Shown: piece after piece, positions 12,788 to 23,682 of the stretch
Position numbering within the stretch: the first letter of the stretch is position 1
Layout: every line of letters begins with the position of its first letter
Assembly (NCBI GenBank): GCA_028554755.1
Contig: JAPTOF010000009.1
Span: forward strand, 124,001-188,000
Source of the DNA: Cordia subcordata
Lineage: Eukaryota > Streptophyta > Magnoliopsida > Boraginales > Cordiaceae
DNA: 64,000 bases
Direction of reading: 5' to 3'
Notes under the pieces: generated by a model
The model's database searches: none
What the model was told of the DNA's origin: nothing
The model's input: only the letters and a program-made list of their open reading frames with translations
Made by a program: the position numbers and the translations under genes

Positions 12788-13551
12788 CTTTTTTTCGAGG
12801 TAAGTGAGTTTTTATTAAAATTCACAAAAGTAAAATCCATGTGCAAACCCCTCATTCCACTAGATATAGATCCAACACAGTAAGGAAAGAGGGGCTGTCC
12901 AATGAAGAACAAAAGAGGCAGAACAAGGAAACACATGCCCTTAAATTCTGTAAAAACATCAAACCAAAAGACCAAGGAATTTAAGGGTTCAAAGAAGATC
13001 TATCCTTCAGCATTTTCTCCCTCAACAATGGTAGGGTCATCCAGCCCATGTTGGGGAATAGCTTCACCATCTTCTCGAATTTCTTCTTCACGAGCCTCAA
13101 AATGGTTGCTTGTTTTCAGAATCGGGCTTTGGACTTTTAGGAAAAAAAGGGATCTCCTTGGTGAATGAGGATGAGAGCCTGTTTGAGCTTGATGACTAGT
13201 TTCCAATGGCTTTTTTGAAGAGCTTGGTGCACTTGTTGTAGAATCATTTGTAGATGGACCCCTTGCAAATTGTTTCTTCCCGACTTCAATCCAATCTTCT
13301 TTCACTTTTGGCTTGGGAGCATCAACTTTAATGAGATCCTCATGGGAGGTTTGATCCAATGGACAAGCATCATCAAGATGACCAACCAATCTGCATTTTG
13401 AGCATTTTAAGGGCCTCCATGCAGAGTGATCCATCTCTAAGCTTTAGATAAATAACCTCCGGTAATTCTTCCTCTAAATTCTCCTCCACACAAACTCTTG
13501 CAAACTCAAGATTGTTTCTTGACTCCATGAGTGAATCCATTTGGAAACATG
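12788..13551 (-). mobile_element. LINE J: short minus-strand insertion with ORF1 C-terminus and poly(A), no ORF2
   Basis: The T7 run at 12789-12795 is the poly(A) tail, preceded on the minus strand by CTCACTTACCTCG. Going right, a ~205 bp 3' UTR leads to an ORF1 C-terminus (13434-13000) with an intact CCHC knuckle, CSKCRLVGHLDDAC, and the family tail VKEDWIEVGKKQ; the preceding MESRNNLEFARVCVE block extends to about 13550. The flanks TTCATGCAAA (12778-12787) and TTCATTCAAA (13552-13561) differ at one base of ten and look like a target duplication. The 5' truncation is normal for a LINE; the absence of ORF2 between ORF1 and the 3' UTR is not. Confidence 0.8.
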
Positions 13552-14118
13552 TTCATTCAAAGAAGATCTGGAGACTGACCACAAATGCTACCCCATTCCA
13601 AGGCATGGACATCCCCACCCAAGATGCTTCTCAGCAAACAACCAAATTGGAGGAGAAGTCTTCCCCGATTCAAAAAAAGTCCTCAATGACAATAGATATG
13701 CTACACTTGATGCTCTTGAGAGAAATGATGTTGATCAGGTAAATGCTAACTTGTTGAATGATAGTGAAAATGATGAGATTAAACTTGCAGATGAAGTCGA
13801 TGTTAATTGCGAGTTGAGTATACAAAATGAACTTAATGATGAAGTTGTACCTGCCGATAAGGATAGAGCAAATGGAGTTCATGGTAAGCATACTATCCTC
13901 TCAATTTGTGGAAGAGATGGTGTTGTGGAAAAATTGGGGAACTTTGTTACTTTGGATGGTTGAGCTTTTAGGTTGAGTTCTTGGTTTTCTTTTCTTCTTG
14001 CTGATTGCTTGATGTATCTTTTATTTTGGTTGATTTTCTTGCTTATTGTAAATTACCTCTTCCCTTGGAGCTGAACTTCTGATTTCATTTGTTGTATCTT
14101 AGCTTGAGGGGATTAGGG
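13552..14118 (+). pseudogene. LINE E ORF1 fragment, right part, with ORF1 stop and T-rich 3' UTR
   Basis: Continues E after the J insertion: an open frame 13541-13963 encodes the ORF1 tail with RYATLDALERNDVD, comparable to HFEILNHVRDIEVD in copy F and NRFEALEAKND in copy I. It is acidic and ends at a TGA (13961-13963) followed by about 155 bases of T-rich sequence, not by an ORF2. The right edge is the poly(T) start of LINE I. Whether this is a true ORF1-only 3' UTR or a deleted intergenic region cannot be told from one copy. Confidence 0.68.
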
Positions 14119-14481
14119 TTTTTTTTTTTTTGCAAATTAAGTAAGAATTTATTAAACGCAAAATTGTTACAAAACCATTCAAACCTCTCAAACCAGGGAT
14201 GCGTCAATAAAACCAAAGCTAGGTTTGAGAGGTGTGAAAATCAAAAAATGTGCAAAAACAACAAATGGGAAGAACTCCCATAATCAACCAAAACGAAACA
14301 AACAAGACAAGAGGTGAAAATCACGCACAAGGAGGGTTTTCATTACCCGGAGGGTGAACAACTTGTGGATCTTCTCCTTTCCTATCCAAATAAACTCTCT
14401 TATGATTCAAGCAAGATTTTTTCATATTGACATCATTTTGATTTTGTTTTCCATGATGATTGGCAGCAACCTCAATATCCT
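14119..14481 (-). mobile_element. LINE I, 3' part: ORF1 C-terminus, 3' UTR and poly(A)
   Basis: T13 at 14119-14131 is the poly(A) tail of a minus-strand LINE, preceded by CTTACTTAATTTGC on the minus strand. A ~205 bp 3' UTR leads to a reading frame ending NENPPCA and extending right through VYLDRKGEDPQVVHPPG to DIEVAANHHGKQ. The other half of the same element lies at 26097-27149 and also reads ...KDIEV at its broken end. The split is explained by insertion of LINE F/H, which duplicated AACCTCAATATCCT (14468-14481 and 26097-26110). Like J, this element passes from ORF1 to poly(A) without ORF2. Confidence 0.82.
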
Positions 14482-14514
14482 ACCTCCATACACGTCCCTT
14501 TGCTCCATCTCTTT

Positions 14515-16632
14515 GATTTCATAAGAAAGAAGAAGAAGGGCTCTTCCACGGGTAAATCTAATGCAAGATTAAATGCCAAAAGGAATGCCACAAATTGTAT
14601 TTCAATTACAAAAAATGGTTCTATTTCATCTCAAAATGAGGTTGATTTAGCCTCTTCACCACTAGCTAGTGGAGATGCTTACTCAACCTTAAGTTTGGTC
14701 CTTAAAGAAGTATATGAAACTCTTGAAGTGGGATCTTTTTACGAGGAGCACTTTGATAAGCAAAACAAAGCCAAAGCTGATTTGGTTCGTAGCCTTACTA
14801 TCAAATCTCGCTCTCGCTCTCCTCTTTCTTCAACCTTTAGATTAGACACCAGACCTTGCATCAAGACTTCAGAAATGGAGCTCTCTAAGCTTCTCTTCCA
14901 TTCTCCTTGTCTTCTAATTCGGGCCCTAGTAGTCCTATGGAGCATGAAGTTTAAGGCAAAAAAGCTTCCTTTCTTGTTCATGGTGTTTCAGTCGAAAAGT
15001 ATAGTGAAAATGATGGAAGAACTTTACTTGATGGACAAAAGCTATCGCACGGACCAAATTGCTTTAAACTCCGGGTTTAAGCATCTCTCTCCTGATCTCC
15101 TAAGTAACTTTTCAGGCCCACCCAACCATTACTTAACATCTCAAAAAGGTCAAGGTTTCTTGAATTCAGATTCTAATATTTTAAATGATGGCCCACGTGA
15201 TTATCAAGAGGATTTCCCTTCTCTTGCAAGTCCTCCAGCTAGTCAAGCTTGGCCAAATCAGCCTTTCCTTAAAGATGACGTGAAACCCATCTATGCCAAA
15301 AATGCCACGCAATTAGGTGATGTAAATCAGAGAGCTTCCCAACCAAGAATTAGTGAGCTTCGGGCCAACCCTCTTTCCCAAGAAAAAGAGCACTTTCAAG
15401 GAAATCCTAATCCCACTCATTTTGATGAAGGATCAAGGAAGCAAAATGAAGGTAACGCAAGTCATCCTCTCTCTAGTGCTCTGCATATACCTCAAGGTAA
15501 TGATAGACATAATCAGGCTCAAACAACCAGCCACTATAATGCATGGAAAAAGCCTCTTAAATTAAGATATGAGCCTTCTCCAAATTAGGGTAGTGTATTT
15601 GCGGAGCATATGGATACAAATCTAAAATTCAATGAAGAGCATGAATATAATATTGTTAATGGAAATAGATATGTTTTTGAACCCCCAGAAGACTTGTATG
15701 AAGATGGTAACAAATTTTGGAACCATTGTCTTGTTGGGCAATTTCTTGGTGCACCCCCACCTTTCTTCCTTATCAAAAACATGGTGAAATTTGCTTAGAA
15801 GAAATTTGGCAAGGTTGACATACATTCTAAAGGAAAGGGTCTCCTTATATTCAAGTTTGAAAAAGAAGAGTTTTACCAAAAGAATCATAGGCCACTTTTG
15901 TTGAGAAAATGGGAACCACATCTTGAGTTTGTGAACTTGTCTTGCAAAAAGGTCCCTATTTGGGTTAAACTTTGGGATGTCCCAATTAGCCTATACTTTA
16001 AAAGAGGACTTGACTATGTTGCTTCCTTCATTGAAAAACCAATTCAAATGGATGCTCTCACTAATTCAAGAAGAAACTTAGAGTTTGCTAGAGTTTGCAT
16101 TGAAGCGGATTTGGAAAAGAACCTTCCAGATGTTGTCTTTCCAAAACTTAGAAATGGCTCAAGAGCAAAGGTTGAAGTCGAATATGCTTGGAAGCCAACT
16201 AAATGCACACATTGTAAGATGGTTGGTCATGTGGATGAAAATTGCCCATTAAAACCAAAATCCAAACCTCAAAGGCAATTTGCAAAGCAGCATCCAAAAA
16301 TCCACTATGAGTGGCAAGCCAAGAGTAAGAAACAAGCTTCTTTGAAGTCCAATAATCCTCCCAAAGAATCTCTTGTTTATAAAGCTTCTACAAAGTCTAA
16401 GGAGATTCCCCCTCGGCCTTCTATCTCAAAGGTAGCTCTTGATCCTTCAAGTTTTAAACTGATGCATTCAAATCACTTTGAGATCCTTAACCATGTGAGA
16501 GATATTGAAGTTGATGCCTTGAATCAAAATGGCCAACGTAGTTTGAATGTGGAGTTGGAAAAAGACGGTACTCCGAATGCTCATGGCAATCATAATCTTG
16601 AGCCTAGTGCTCCTTCTTTACTCTCTCAATAA
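14515..16632 (+). pseudogene. LINE F/H ORF1: DUF4283-like domain and intact CCHC knuckle
   Basis: The first codon of the expected M-x-x-KKKK start appears changed to ATA, so the open frame runs through from upstream. The N-terminal part (14515-15588) is hydrophilic, with KADLVRSLTIKSRSRSP. A TAG at 15586-15588 breaks the DUF4283-like region, which continues at 15610-15798 and 15898-16632 (LRKWEPHLEFVNL, VPIWVKLWDVP, NSRRNLEFARVCIE). The knuckle CTHCKMVGHVDENC is a perfect CX2CX4HX4C, the best preserved in the plus-strand LINEs. ORF1 ends at TAA 16630-16632 and ORF2 begins with almost no gap, the standard arrangement of the autonomous copies here. Confidence 0.9.
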
Positions 16633-17726
16633 ATTTTTGTCTTGGAACATTAGGGGCCTCAATTCCCCTAACAAACAAAAAGAAGCAAAGTTACTAATCA
16701 ATAAGCACCACTTGGACATTTTATGTCTTTTGGAGAACAAAGTGATTAATGATGAAAGAATCAATCTTATTAGTTCCTGTTTTGACAAAATTGGATTTGA
16801 AAATTACTTGGATGATTTTGTTAAGAGGCAGATTTGGCTTTTTTGGAAGAAAAGTATCAAAGCAACATTGGTTGACTCTTGTGATCAAGCCCTGCTCTTT
16901 AATTTTGATGATCACATTCATTAATCTTTTTTTGTTGCTATTATCTATGGCCACAATGAAGCATCAAAAAGAAGCGAACTTTGGAGCAAACTAGAACTTT
17001 GGTGTACATGGTGTGAAGAAAGTGACTTTTGCATCTTGGGTGATTTTAACAAAGTGTTGCATTATGGGGACAAATCTAACTCTCCTTCCATTCCAAAAAG
17101 TGCTTGGGTTTTCAAAAATTTTCTGGCAAAAGCAAACTTGCAAAAAGTCAATGAACATAGGCCTTACTTTACTTGGACAAATAGAAGTGATGAAGAAAAC
17201 TTCTTGGCAAGCAAGCTAGATAGAGCTTTGATCAATGAAAATTGGGTACACAACTACCAACATTATTTTTTATTAGTGGATAGCCCCGGCATCTCCAATC
17301 ATTGCCCTCTCATCATGCATACTTGTAAGTCTTGGAAATCTTCACCTAAGCCCTTCAAGTTTTAAAATGCTTGGACATCTCACTTGGATTTCTTGAAGCT
17401 TGCGGAAGAACATTGGTGTACATGGGTTTTTGGTATATCAATGTACACATTCTATCAAAAGCAAAAATCTTTAAAGCTTGCTCTCAAATCTTTTGACAAT
17501 AAGTATCTTGCTGCCATCCCCTTTGCCATCAAATTAGGAGCAGCTTGATAATGTTCAACATGCCTTCCTTAATGGTGAGCATAATAACACTTTCATTGAC
17601 AAGGAGAAGAGTATTTTGAACCAGTTGAAGGAGCTTGATGCAAATTATAAAGCACGCTTTATCAAAAAATCAAGACTTTCTTGGATAAAAGAAGAGGACT
17701 CACATACAAAATTCTTCCATAATGTT
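16620..17726 (+). pseudogene. LINE F/H ORF2, N-terminal part: APE-type endonuclease
   Basis: Reads FLSWNIRGLNSPNK, then CLLENKV (usual ETK), GDFNKVL (usual GDFNEI) and FTWTNRS, ending with SNHCPL in the place of SDHCP. A TAA near 16921 and frame changes near 17000 and 17360 break it. The linker to the RT continues (FYQKQKSLKLALKSF) up to 17726, where LINE G's poly(T) starts. The remaining ORF2 lies at 23683-25995. Confidence 0.88.
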
Positions 17727-17899
17727 CTTTTTTGGGACATAAGTGAGATTTTCCATTAATCAATCAAAAGGGAGAAACTTTACATGTTAGAAAGAATCAA
17801 AAAAATCCCAACCCACTATACAAGAAGGCCTTCTAATCCCCAAGCTTTACAAATTGTTTTGTCTACCATAGAGGAAGTGAAATTTTTGCCAAAATTACA

Positions 17900-19540
17900 T
17901 TTAATTCTAACATCATTAAAAATAGTAAAGAAGATTTGATGTTTAGACTTTGTTCCTTTGTTGAAGACACAACTATTTCATTCGATCCATATGTGCTAGA
18001 TGGCTGCCCCCAAGAAATGTTTCAAAACAGTGGCTTTCAAATAAGATATAACAGCCAAAGGTGTGATGTAGTCAACAATCCTCTTAAATTCAATGAAAGA
18101 TTCATTGACATGGGTAAGCTGGAGTCCTTTTCTCCATATTCTTTGAGTAATACCGCATTCAAAGAAAAGGTGTTCTCTCGTTTCACATCCAAAATTACAA
18201 AAAGAGCCTGAAGGGTTAAGCTCCAATCCCCAAGAGAGAAGTCTATACTTTGTGCTTAACCTATCCCGAAATGTAAGCCAGCAAATGAAAGCATGCCTTG
18301 GATTTTGGTTTTTGAACCATACAATAGCATGCCTTGGATTATGGTTTTTGAACCATACAATGTTGTGCAAAGGAACAATATCATTTTTCTTTCTAAAGTT
18401 TTCAAAAGTGTGCTTGAAAGAGAACGTGCCATTTGAGGAATGCTTCCAAGAGTAACAATCAATACCTACGTGATCAAGATTAAAATCTGGAGCATTCAAG
18501 TGAATGAGTTGGATAGGCCAAGCCCAAACATTATTTATGAAGATGCCACTCACCTTTGCATGAAGTAGAGGGTTTGGAAAGCTAAAGCTCTAATGGTGAT
18601 GAAGAAGGCTATCCGAGTGCCAATTATCAAGTCAAAAGAAAGTGTTTCTTCCATTTCCCACCTTGCGAGTGATAGCTTCCCTTGCAAAGGGACGATATTT
18701 GAGTGCTTGTTTGAGGAGTTGCTGCTTCTTTGCTGAGATAAACATTAGGGTACTAATGACCCTTGCATTCCAATGTTTCTCCACCACTTCAATAAAAAGT
18801 GCATGAGAAGTGCAAGCATTAAAGAACTTAAAGGGTTTTGGAGGAGGAGGATTGGACTTACAAGTATGTATTATAATAGGGCAATGATCAAAGATGCCCG
18901 GACTGTCCATCAAGAAAAAAGATCCATCCAAGTATTCAAGCCATTTAGAATTCACTAATGCTTTGCTTGCAACAAAGTTAGGAGGAGCACTTTTGTTTGT
19001 CTATGTGTAATGTGGTCCCAAAGCTTTGAAATCAAGAGGCAAGCCTTGTTGATGCAATTCTTAAAGTCTCAAGCACTTGGAGGGATTGAGGAGGAAGAGG
19101 ACCTATCTCCATTGTACAAGATTTCATTGAAGTATCCCAAAACACAACGAGGGCAGTCTTCACACCAATGACTCCATTTTTCAATCATTTTCAAAAAGAA
19201 GTGTCATTGGGCAGCCATGTTTCTCCCATAAATAAAAGCAACACAAATGCTACTACCATTTGGAAAAGTAATGTTAAAGAGGGCTCCTTGATCAGATGAG
19301 TCAATGTAAGTTGCCTTGATATTGTTCTTCCAAAAAATCCAAAGGCGGCCAGCAATCTTATTGTCAACATGATTCTCAAAATTCATATTCCAAACTGTGT
19401 AGCAATGGAGCAAATAGAGGGATCAGTCGTCACCTTAGTTTTCAAAATGCAAAAGTAGTCAATGTTATGCTTATTAAATAGAGATTTCACTTTCTTTGTT
19501 TGTTTAGGGTGTGGAGGCCTCATATATTCCATGAGCAGAA
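17900..19540 (-). pseudogene. LINE G ORF2: endonuclease fused by deletion to zinc-binding C-terminus
   Basis: Endonuclease pieces: HNIDYFCILKTKV (from 19718-19383), LWIFWKNNIKATYIDSSDQ (19413-19204) and IFDHCPIIIHTCK (18955-18632). The GDFNEI motif reads GYFNEI near 19110, so a catalytic aspartate is lost. After KQALKYR at about 18695 the sequence jumps to GNGRNTFF of the zinc-binding region; no RT motif A, B or C is present. The C-terminus (18553-17996) reads THVNESFIEF and VLKHFLGAA. It contains a 36-bp direct duplication at 18291-18362 (IVWFKN..NPRHA twice). The product cannot reverse-transcribe. Confidence 0.85.
18291..18362. repeat. 36-bp direct tandem duplication in LINE G
   Basis: Units 18291-18326 and 18327-18362 begin GCATGCCTTGGATT and differ at two positions. 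The length is a multiple of three, so it adds 12 residues to the ORF2 C-terminus without shifting the frame. Other LINE copies in the window have a single unit. Confidence 0.92.
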
Positions 19541-19559
19541 AATCATTTAAGGGAAGGAG

Positions 19560-21553
19560 GGGAGAAAAGAGGCTCCAAGGAGAGCATGCCAAGATTATCC
19601 TCCATTCTCTTGGCTTCCTTATCATGCACAAATATTTCACCATCCTCCCTATCAACAGCATTTTCGAGTGTAGCAAAAGCATTATTAAGTTGAGCAAAGG
19701 GAATGTGAACGTTATCAAGAGAATGCTTCAGTAGGGATGCATTTGGCTGAGAGATCTCCCTTATGTCAAGAGTATTAGCATTAGCATTAGTCTCCTCCTT
19801 TCTTCTTGAAATGTTTCTCCTACCAAACGGCTTCCATTCTTAGTGAACCCAAGGCTTGTGTGAGTTTTGTGCATTACTCGTTGAGGCCATCTTAGGTTGT
19901 TGATTATGTGTTTGGACAAGGTTTTGAGGCCTTTGAATCAAAGGGCAAGTACCTTTATTATGCCTAACCACCTTATAATGGGAGCATTTCAAAGGCTTCC
20001 ACGCATACTCAACTTCAACCTTTGCTTTTGAGCCATCTCTTAGCTTAGGGAAGATTACATCCGAAAGCTTCATACCAAGGTCCACTTCTATCCAAAGCCT
20101 TGCATATTCTGGATTTCTTCTTGTTTCGGTCATAACATCCATTTGAAGAGGAGTTCCAAAGAAAGAATTTACATACCCAAGTCCTTCTTTGACCAAAGAG
20201 ACATTGGGGCAACGCTAAGCTTGACCCATATAAGGACTTTTCTACAACTCAAGTTGACAAATTCAAGGTTGGGCTTCTATTTCCTTAGAATAAGTGGCCG
20301 GTTATTAACATGCCATAGTTGTTGGAGAATTTTTTGACAATGCTCTTCTTTCTTAAACTTGAAAATATAAAGCCCTTTCCCTTTGTTAATAATTTCCACC
20401 TTACCAAATTTCCACCATGCAATTTCAACCATATTTTTTATATAATAAAAAGGCGATGGTGCTTCTAAAAATTGCCCAACAAGACAATGCAACTAAAGTT
20501 TTTCTCCCTCATCATAAATCTCGGCCGAAAGATCTTCCACTTCTCTATTACCATCCACAATCCTCAACTCAAATTCTTTATCAATATGCAAGCATTCAGC
20601 AAATTCATTTCCCCAATGTGGATAAGGTGCATTAGTTGTAGGGGTGTACCTTAATCTTGGTGGCCAAGTCCAAGCATTTTCCTTATCTTTGCCATCAACA
20701 AAGCTTGCTCCATTATTGTTGCAGAGTTCTTCATTTTTTCTTAAGGATGCTTTTCAGTCAAGTCCAGAAGTATGGCCATTTAAAGCTAATGTGGAGTTCA
20801 TTTTTGATTTGGCATCCACCTCATCATCTTTTGTCCTAGGTGGCACATCAGAAGTTTTGATATGGCCGAGTGGAGGGAAATGCTTAAAGTCCTCACATGC
20901 ATTATGGTTTGAAAAAACTTGGTTTTACATCTTTTCCCCCATCAAAGGATGTGTTGCCAAGTTTTTGTTGGCTAGTACAACAAGTGTCATATCTTTCTCA
21001 GCAAGAGTACAATTTTTACTATGCTAAGTGCTTTTACCCAGTCCAAGGATTGTGCACCCATCGGGTAAAGACCTTTTTTCTTAATGTCATCTTCTCTACC
21101 TTCAATCGATTCTTTTAGTGGATTCATGGCATGTCTCTCCTCCATTAATGACGCACCCCTTGAATGAGTAGAAAAAAGAGTATGAACAATATTAAGTTCC
21201 TCAATCTCCTTTGAAGATAAGGGTTCTTCACATTTCTTGGAGGTAGATGATGAGTAAGCCTTTGAACTATTAATAAGGTTTTTAACAAGGCGAGCTTTTG
21301 TAAGATCTTGTTCTTTAATGTAATCTTTATAAGACTTACTTGAATCCAAAGCAACAAACGCATTTTTTATTTCCTTTGAGGTGGAAGAAGCATATTCACT
21401 CTCTAGGGGAGAAAGAGAAGAGGCCGACTTAACCGCCTCCGCAACTAAAGCTTTATCAATGAGCTTAGCATAAGAAATGCTAGTCTTACTCGCCTTATGA
21501 GCATTGAGCCTTTCACTAGACCTTAAAGGTGAAGCTTTCTTCTTCTTAGCCAT
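19560..21553 (-). pseudogene. LINE G ORF1: intact N-terminus, broken DUF4283-like domain
   Basis: Starts at the CAT 21551-21553 (minus ATG) with MAKKKKASPLRSSERLNAHK; the first 188 residues are open and carry SLSPLESEYASSTSKEIKNAF, shared with copies C and D. The DUF4283-like domain follows out of frame at 20492-20277 (CLVGQFLEAPSPF, LQQLWHVNNRPL) and 20196-19840 (MVKEGLGYVNSFFGTPLQMD, TETRRNPEYA). The knuckle reads CSHYKVVRHNKGTC, with one cysteine replaced by tyrosine. Upstream is the CT-rich 5' UTR, which supports this start. Confidence 0.85.
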
Positions 21554-21667
21554 GAATACAAATATTGGAGCTTGGGAACGAGTTTGGCAATGTGTTTAGG
21601 TTAGTGTTTTGGTTTTATAGTGGTGGAGGTTGGTTGTTTTGTGGTGGCGATGTGAGGAAGTGGTGTG

Positions 21668-23626
21668 TGTTAGGATTAGTATGCCCTAAAGCTCACTTGT
21701 ACATGACATTTTGGATGCTAAACAATGTATAATCATTTTTGTTATATGGCACTATAAGTTTCTTACATATTATCTCTGTTATGTTTTATTGATGCATGTG
21801 TAAAGGCCTTTTGACTTGAACTAATGACTTGGTTGTGCAGTGAGGCTGGATGTACAATAGGTCTAAGTCTAGATTTTGTCACGTCATAAATTGAGTCCGT
21901 AACCGAATGGTAGTGTTGGGCACTCTACTGGGATAAGGTTATATTGAGCAAGTCTCATTGTTGAGGGTGATCTACCAGGTCATTGGAGGTCATTTCAGAT
22001 TTGTCTCGATAGTACATGTGTCACGTATTGGACAAGACCATTGTGAGTATGCTTTCTAGAGACGTACTATCAAAGAAAGAAAACAAGATACTTACTGCTA
22101 CTAAATGATCATTGCTTTTAATCTTGAGTATATGTAGATAAACTAATGAAGTTAGGGTTTAGTACTTTGTTTCACTATGGGTGAGATCTTACTTTATTTA
22201 GATCAACAGCCTTGTGCATTGAGTGCTAAGTTCTAAATAATTGGAACATGCATATGCAATATGGAATCTATGTGCCCTATTTGGGATTGTCCAAATTTAT
22301 CATCCAAATCTAGATCTAGTGATACTACCCTGATAGGTGTATCGGTCATATGGCTTGAGGGTCGCTCCCGAGATCAAGAGATTCCGTGACCAAGGATGGT
22401 TGGCAACAGGACAAGAAGCCCAACAGGAAAAGATATAGCTAAGGAGGTGATAGTACACAGGCCAAAGGATCGGTCTTAGCTGTAGGTATACGTAGAAGGG
22501 CATTATGGTCCGTTATTTAGTATGTCAAAGACAAAGTTCACATTCTTTTGTGATAAGATTCTAGGTAATTGCAATTATTTTTGGAGTGCAAATTTGATCC
22601 TTTGGTGGAATAGATTGGAGTTAAAAATAATTATTATGTCACCTAGATCGGGCAAAGACGTTTTTAATTATTTTGGAAGCCAAGGTTAATTGTGTCTTCT
22701 TTGACCCTTCCCTAGTTGAAATGACTTTGAGAGAGTAATTTTGAAAGAGCAAATTCCATATTGTGGTAGTAGCCTCTTTGGGCCAAAGCTTGGAATTGGG
22801 TTTGGGCTTTCTTTAGAGTTCAAGATAACCTCGTTGGGATGGGATGGTTCCTATTGGGCTTGGGCCTCCACATGGATTATGGACTACGTGTTGGACTTGG
22901 AAAATGGGCTTAGCCTAAGTCTTCCAAGACAAGTGGACAACTTACAAAATACTACAAAAACAAGTTGACAACTTGCACAAATCTTCCAAGACAAGTGGAC
23001 AACTTGCAAAATACTACAAAAACAAATGGACAAATTGCACAAGTCTTCCAAGACAAGTTAACAAGTTGCATAAAGGAAATACTACATGGAAATTTTCTTC
23101 CACATTGAAAGATTAGCAACTTTGGGTGCCAAGGTTCTCTTTATAAGTAGACAAGACCTTACACCTTTTATACAGTCCACTTTGTAGTTGATTTCTTCCT
23201 TTTTGGCAAGAAAATACTACAACACATAGTACACACTTATTATGTGATTTTTGCTCTAGTTTTTCAAGAGCATATTACTTTGCTTCTTCCCACACAAGAG
23301 GCTATTATCTCAAGATAAGTCTCTTTAATCATAGAGAAGAAGACTAGGTAGTTGCCTATTGCGACACCCTTATAGTAAAATTTTTGGCGGCGTTGTTTGT
23401 GAATGGGAACAAAGCTCGTGACGGTTTTAGCTTCACCAAAGGCCCCACGCTTCAAGAGGTTAGCTTTATATATATATATTTGCAAGTACTAGTTATATTC
23501 CATAAATTCTTAAGCATATTCTTGTATGGGTTATGTGGTTATTTTATTTTCCTAGCATGTTTTCTTGGTAGAATTTTTTGAAAATATGGACTAGGATGCA
23601 TCACACTTAATAATATCGATCCTATA
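21668..23626 (+). mobile_element. Solo LTR of the copia-1 family with 5-bp target duplication GTGTG
   Basis: Starts TGTTAGGATTAG and ends ...ATCGATCCTATA (expected CCTACA, one change). It aligns along its whole length with the copia-1 LTRs in opposite orientation. GTGTG flanks it at 21663-21667 and 23627-23631. No internal element sequence is present, so it arose by LTR-LTR recombination. It lies inside the 5' UTR of LINE G. A TATA-like TATAAGTAG is at about 23142-23150, the same place as TATAAATAG in the sister LTRs. Confidence 0.95.
22921..23066 (+). repeat. 62-bp tandem repeat, about 2.3 units, in the solo LTR
   Basis: Units start with CTTCCAAGACAAG at 22921, 22983 and 23045 and alternate that block with ATACTACAAAAACAA and a GGACAA-type box. 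Sister LTRs near 27720-27800 and 35185-35270 hold a shorter array, and the LTR at 1797 almost none, so the array varies in copy number. It lies ~75-220 bases upstream of the TATA-like box, where LTR enhancers usually sit. Confidence 0.88.
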
Positions 23627-23682
23627 GTGTGGTGGCTGGTTTGAAGAGGTTTAGAGAGAAGGAGGAAAGTTTTCATGGTTTT

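Larger units (their letters stand above)
17727..23682 (-). mobile_element. LINE G: minus-strand LINE inserted in F/H; RT region deleted; hosts a solo LTR
   Basis: T6 at 17728-17733 is the poly(A) tail, preceded on the minus strand by CTCACTTATGTCCC. Going right come a 3' UTR, the zinc-binding C-terminus (18650-17900), endonuclease remnant (about 18700-19540), ORF1 (to 21553) and a CT-rich 5' UTR that continues to 23682 on the far side of the solo LTR at 21668-23626. The 15-bp flanks at 17712-17726 and 23683-23697 match at 13 positions. The 5' UTR appears complete, so this was close to a full-length insertion with a later or earlier loss of the RT core. Confidence 0.87.

Noticed and set aside
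14119..14131. T run as a possible RNA polymerase III terminator
   Set aside because: It is the reverse of a LINE poly(A) tail: the CTTACTT box and ORF1 of LINE I follow on the minus strand.
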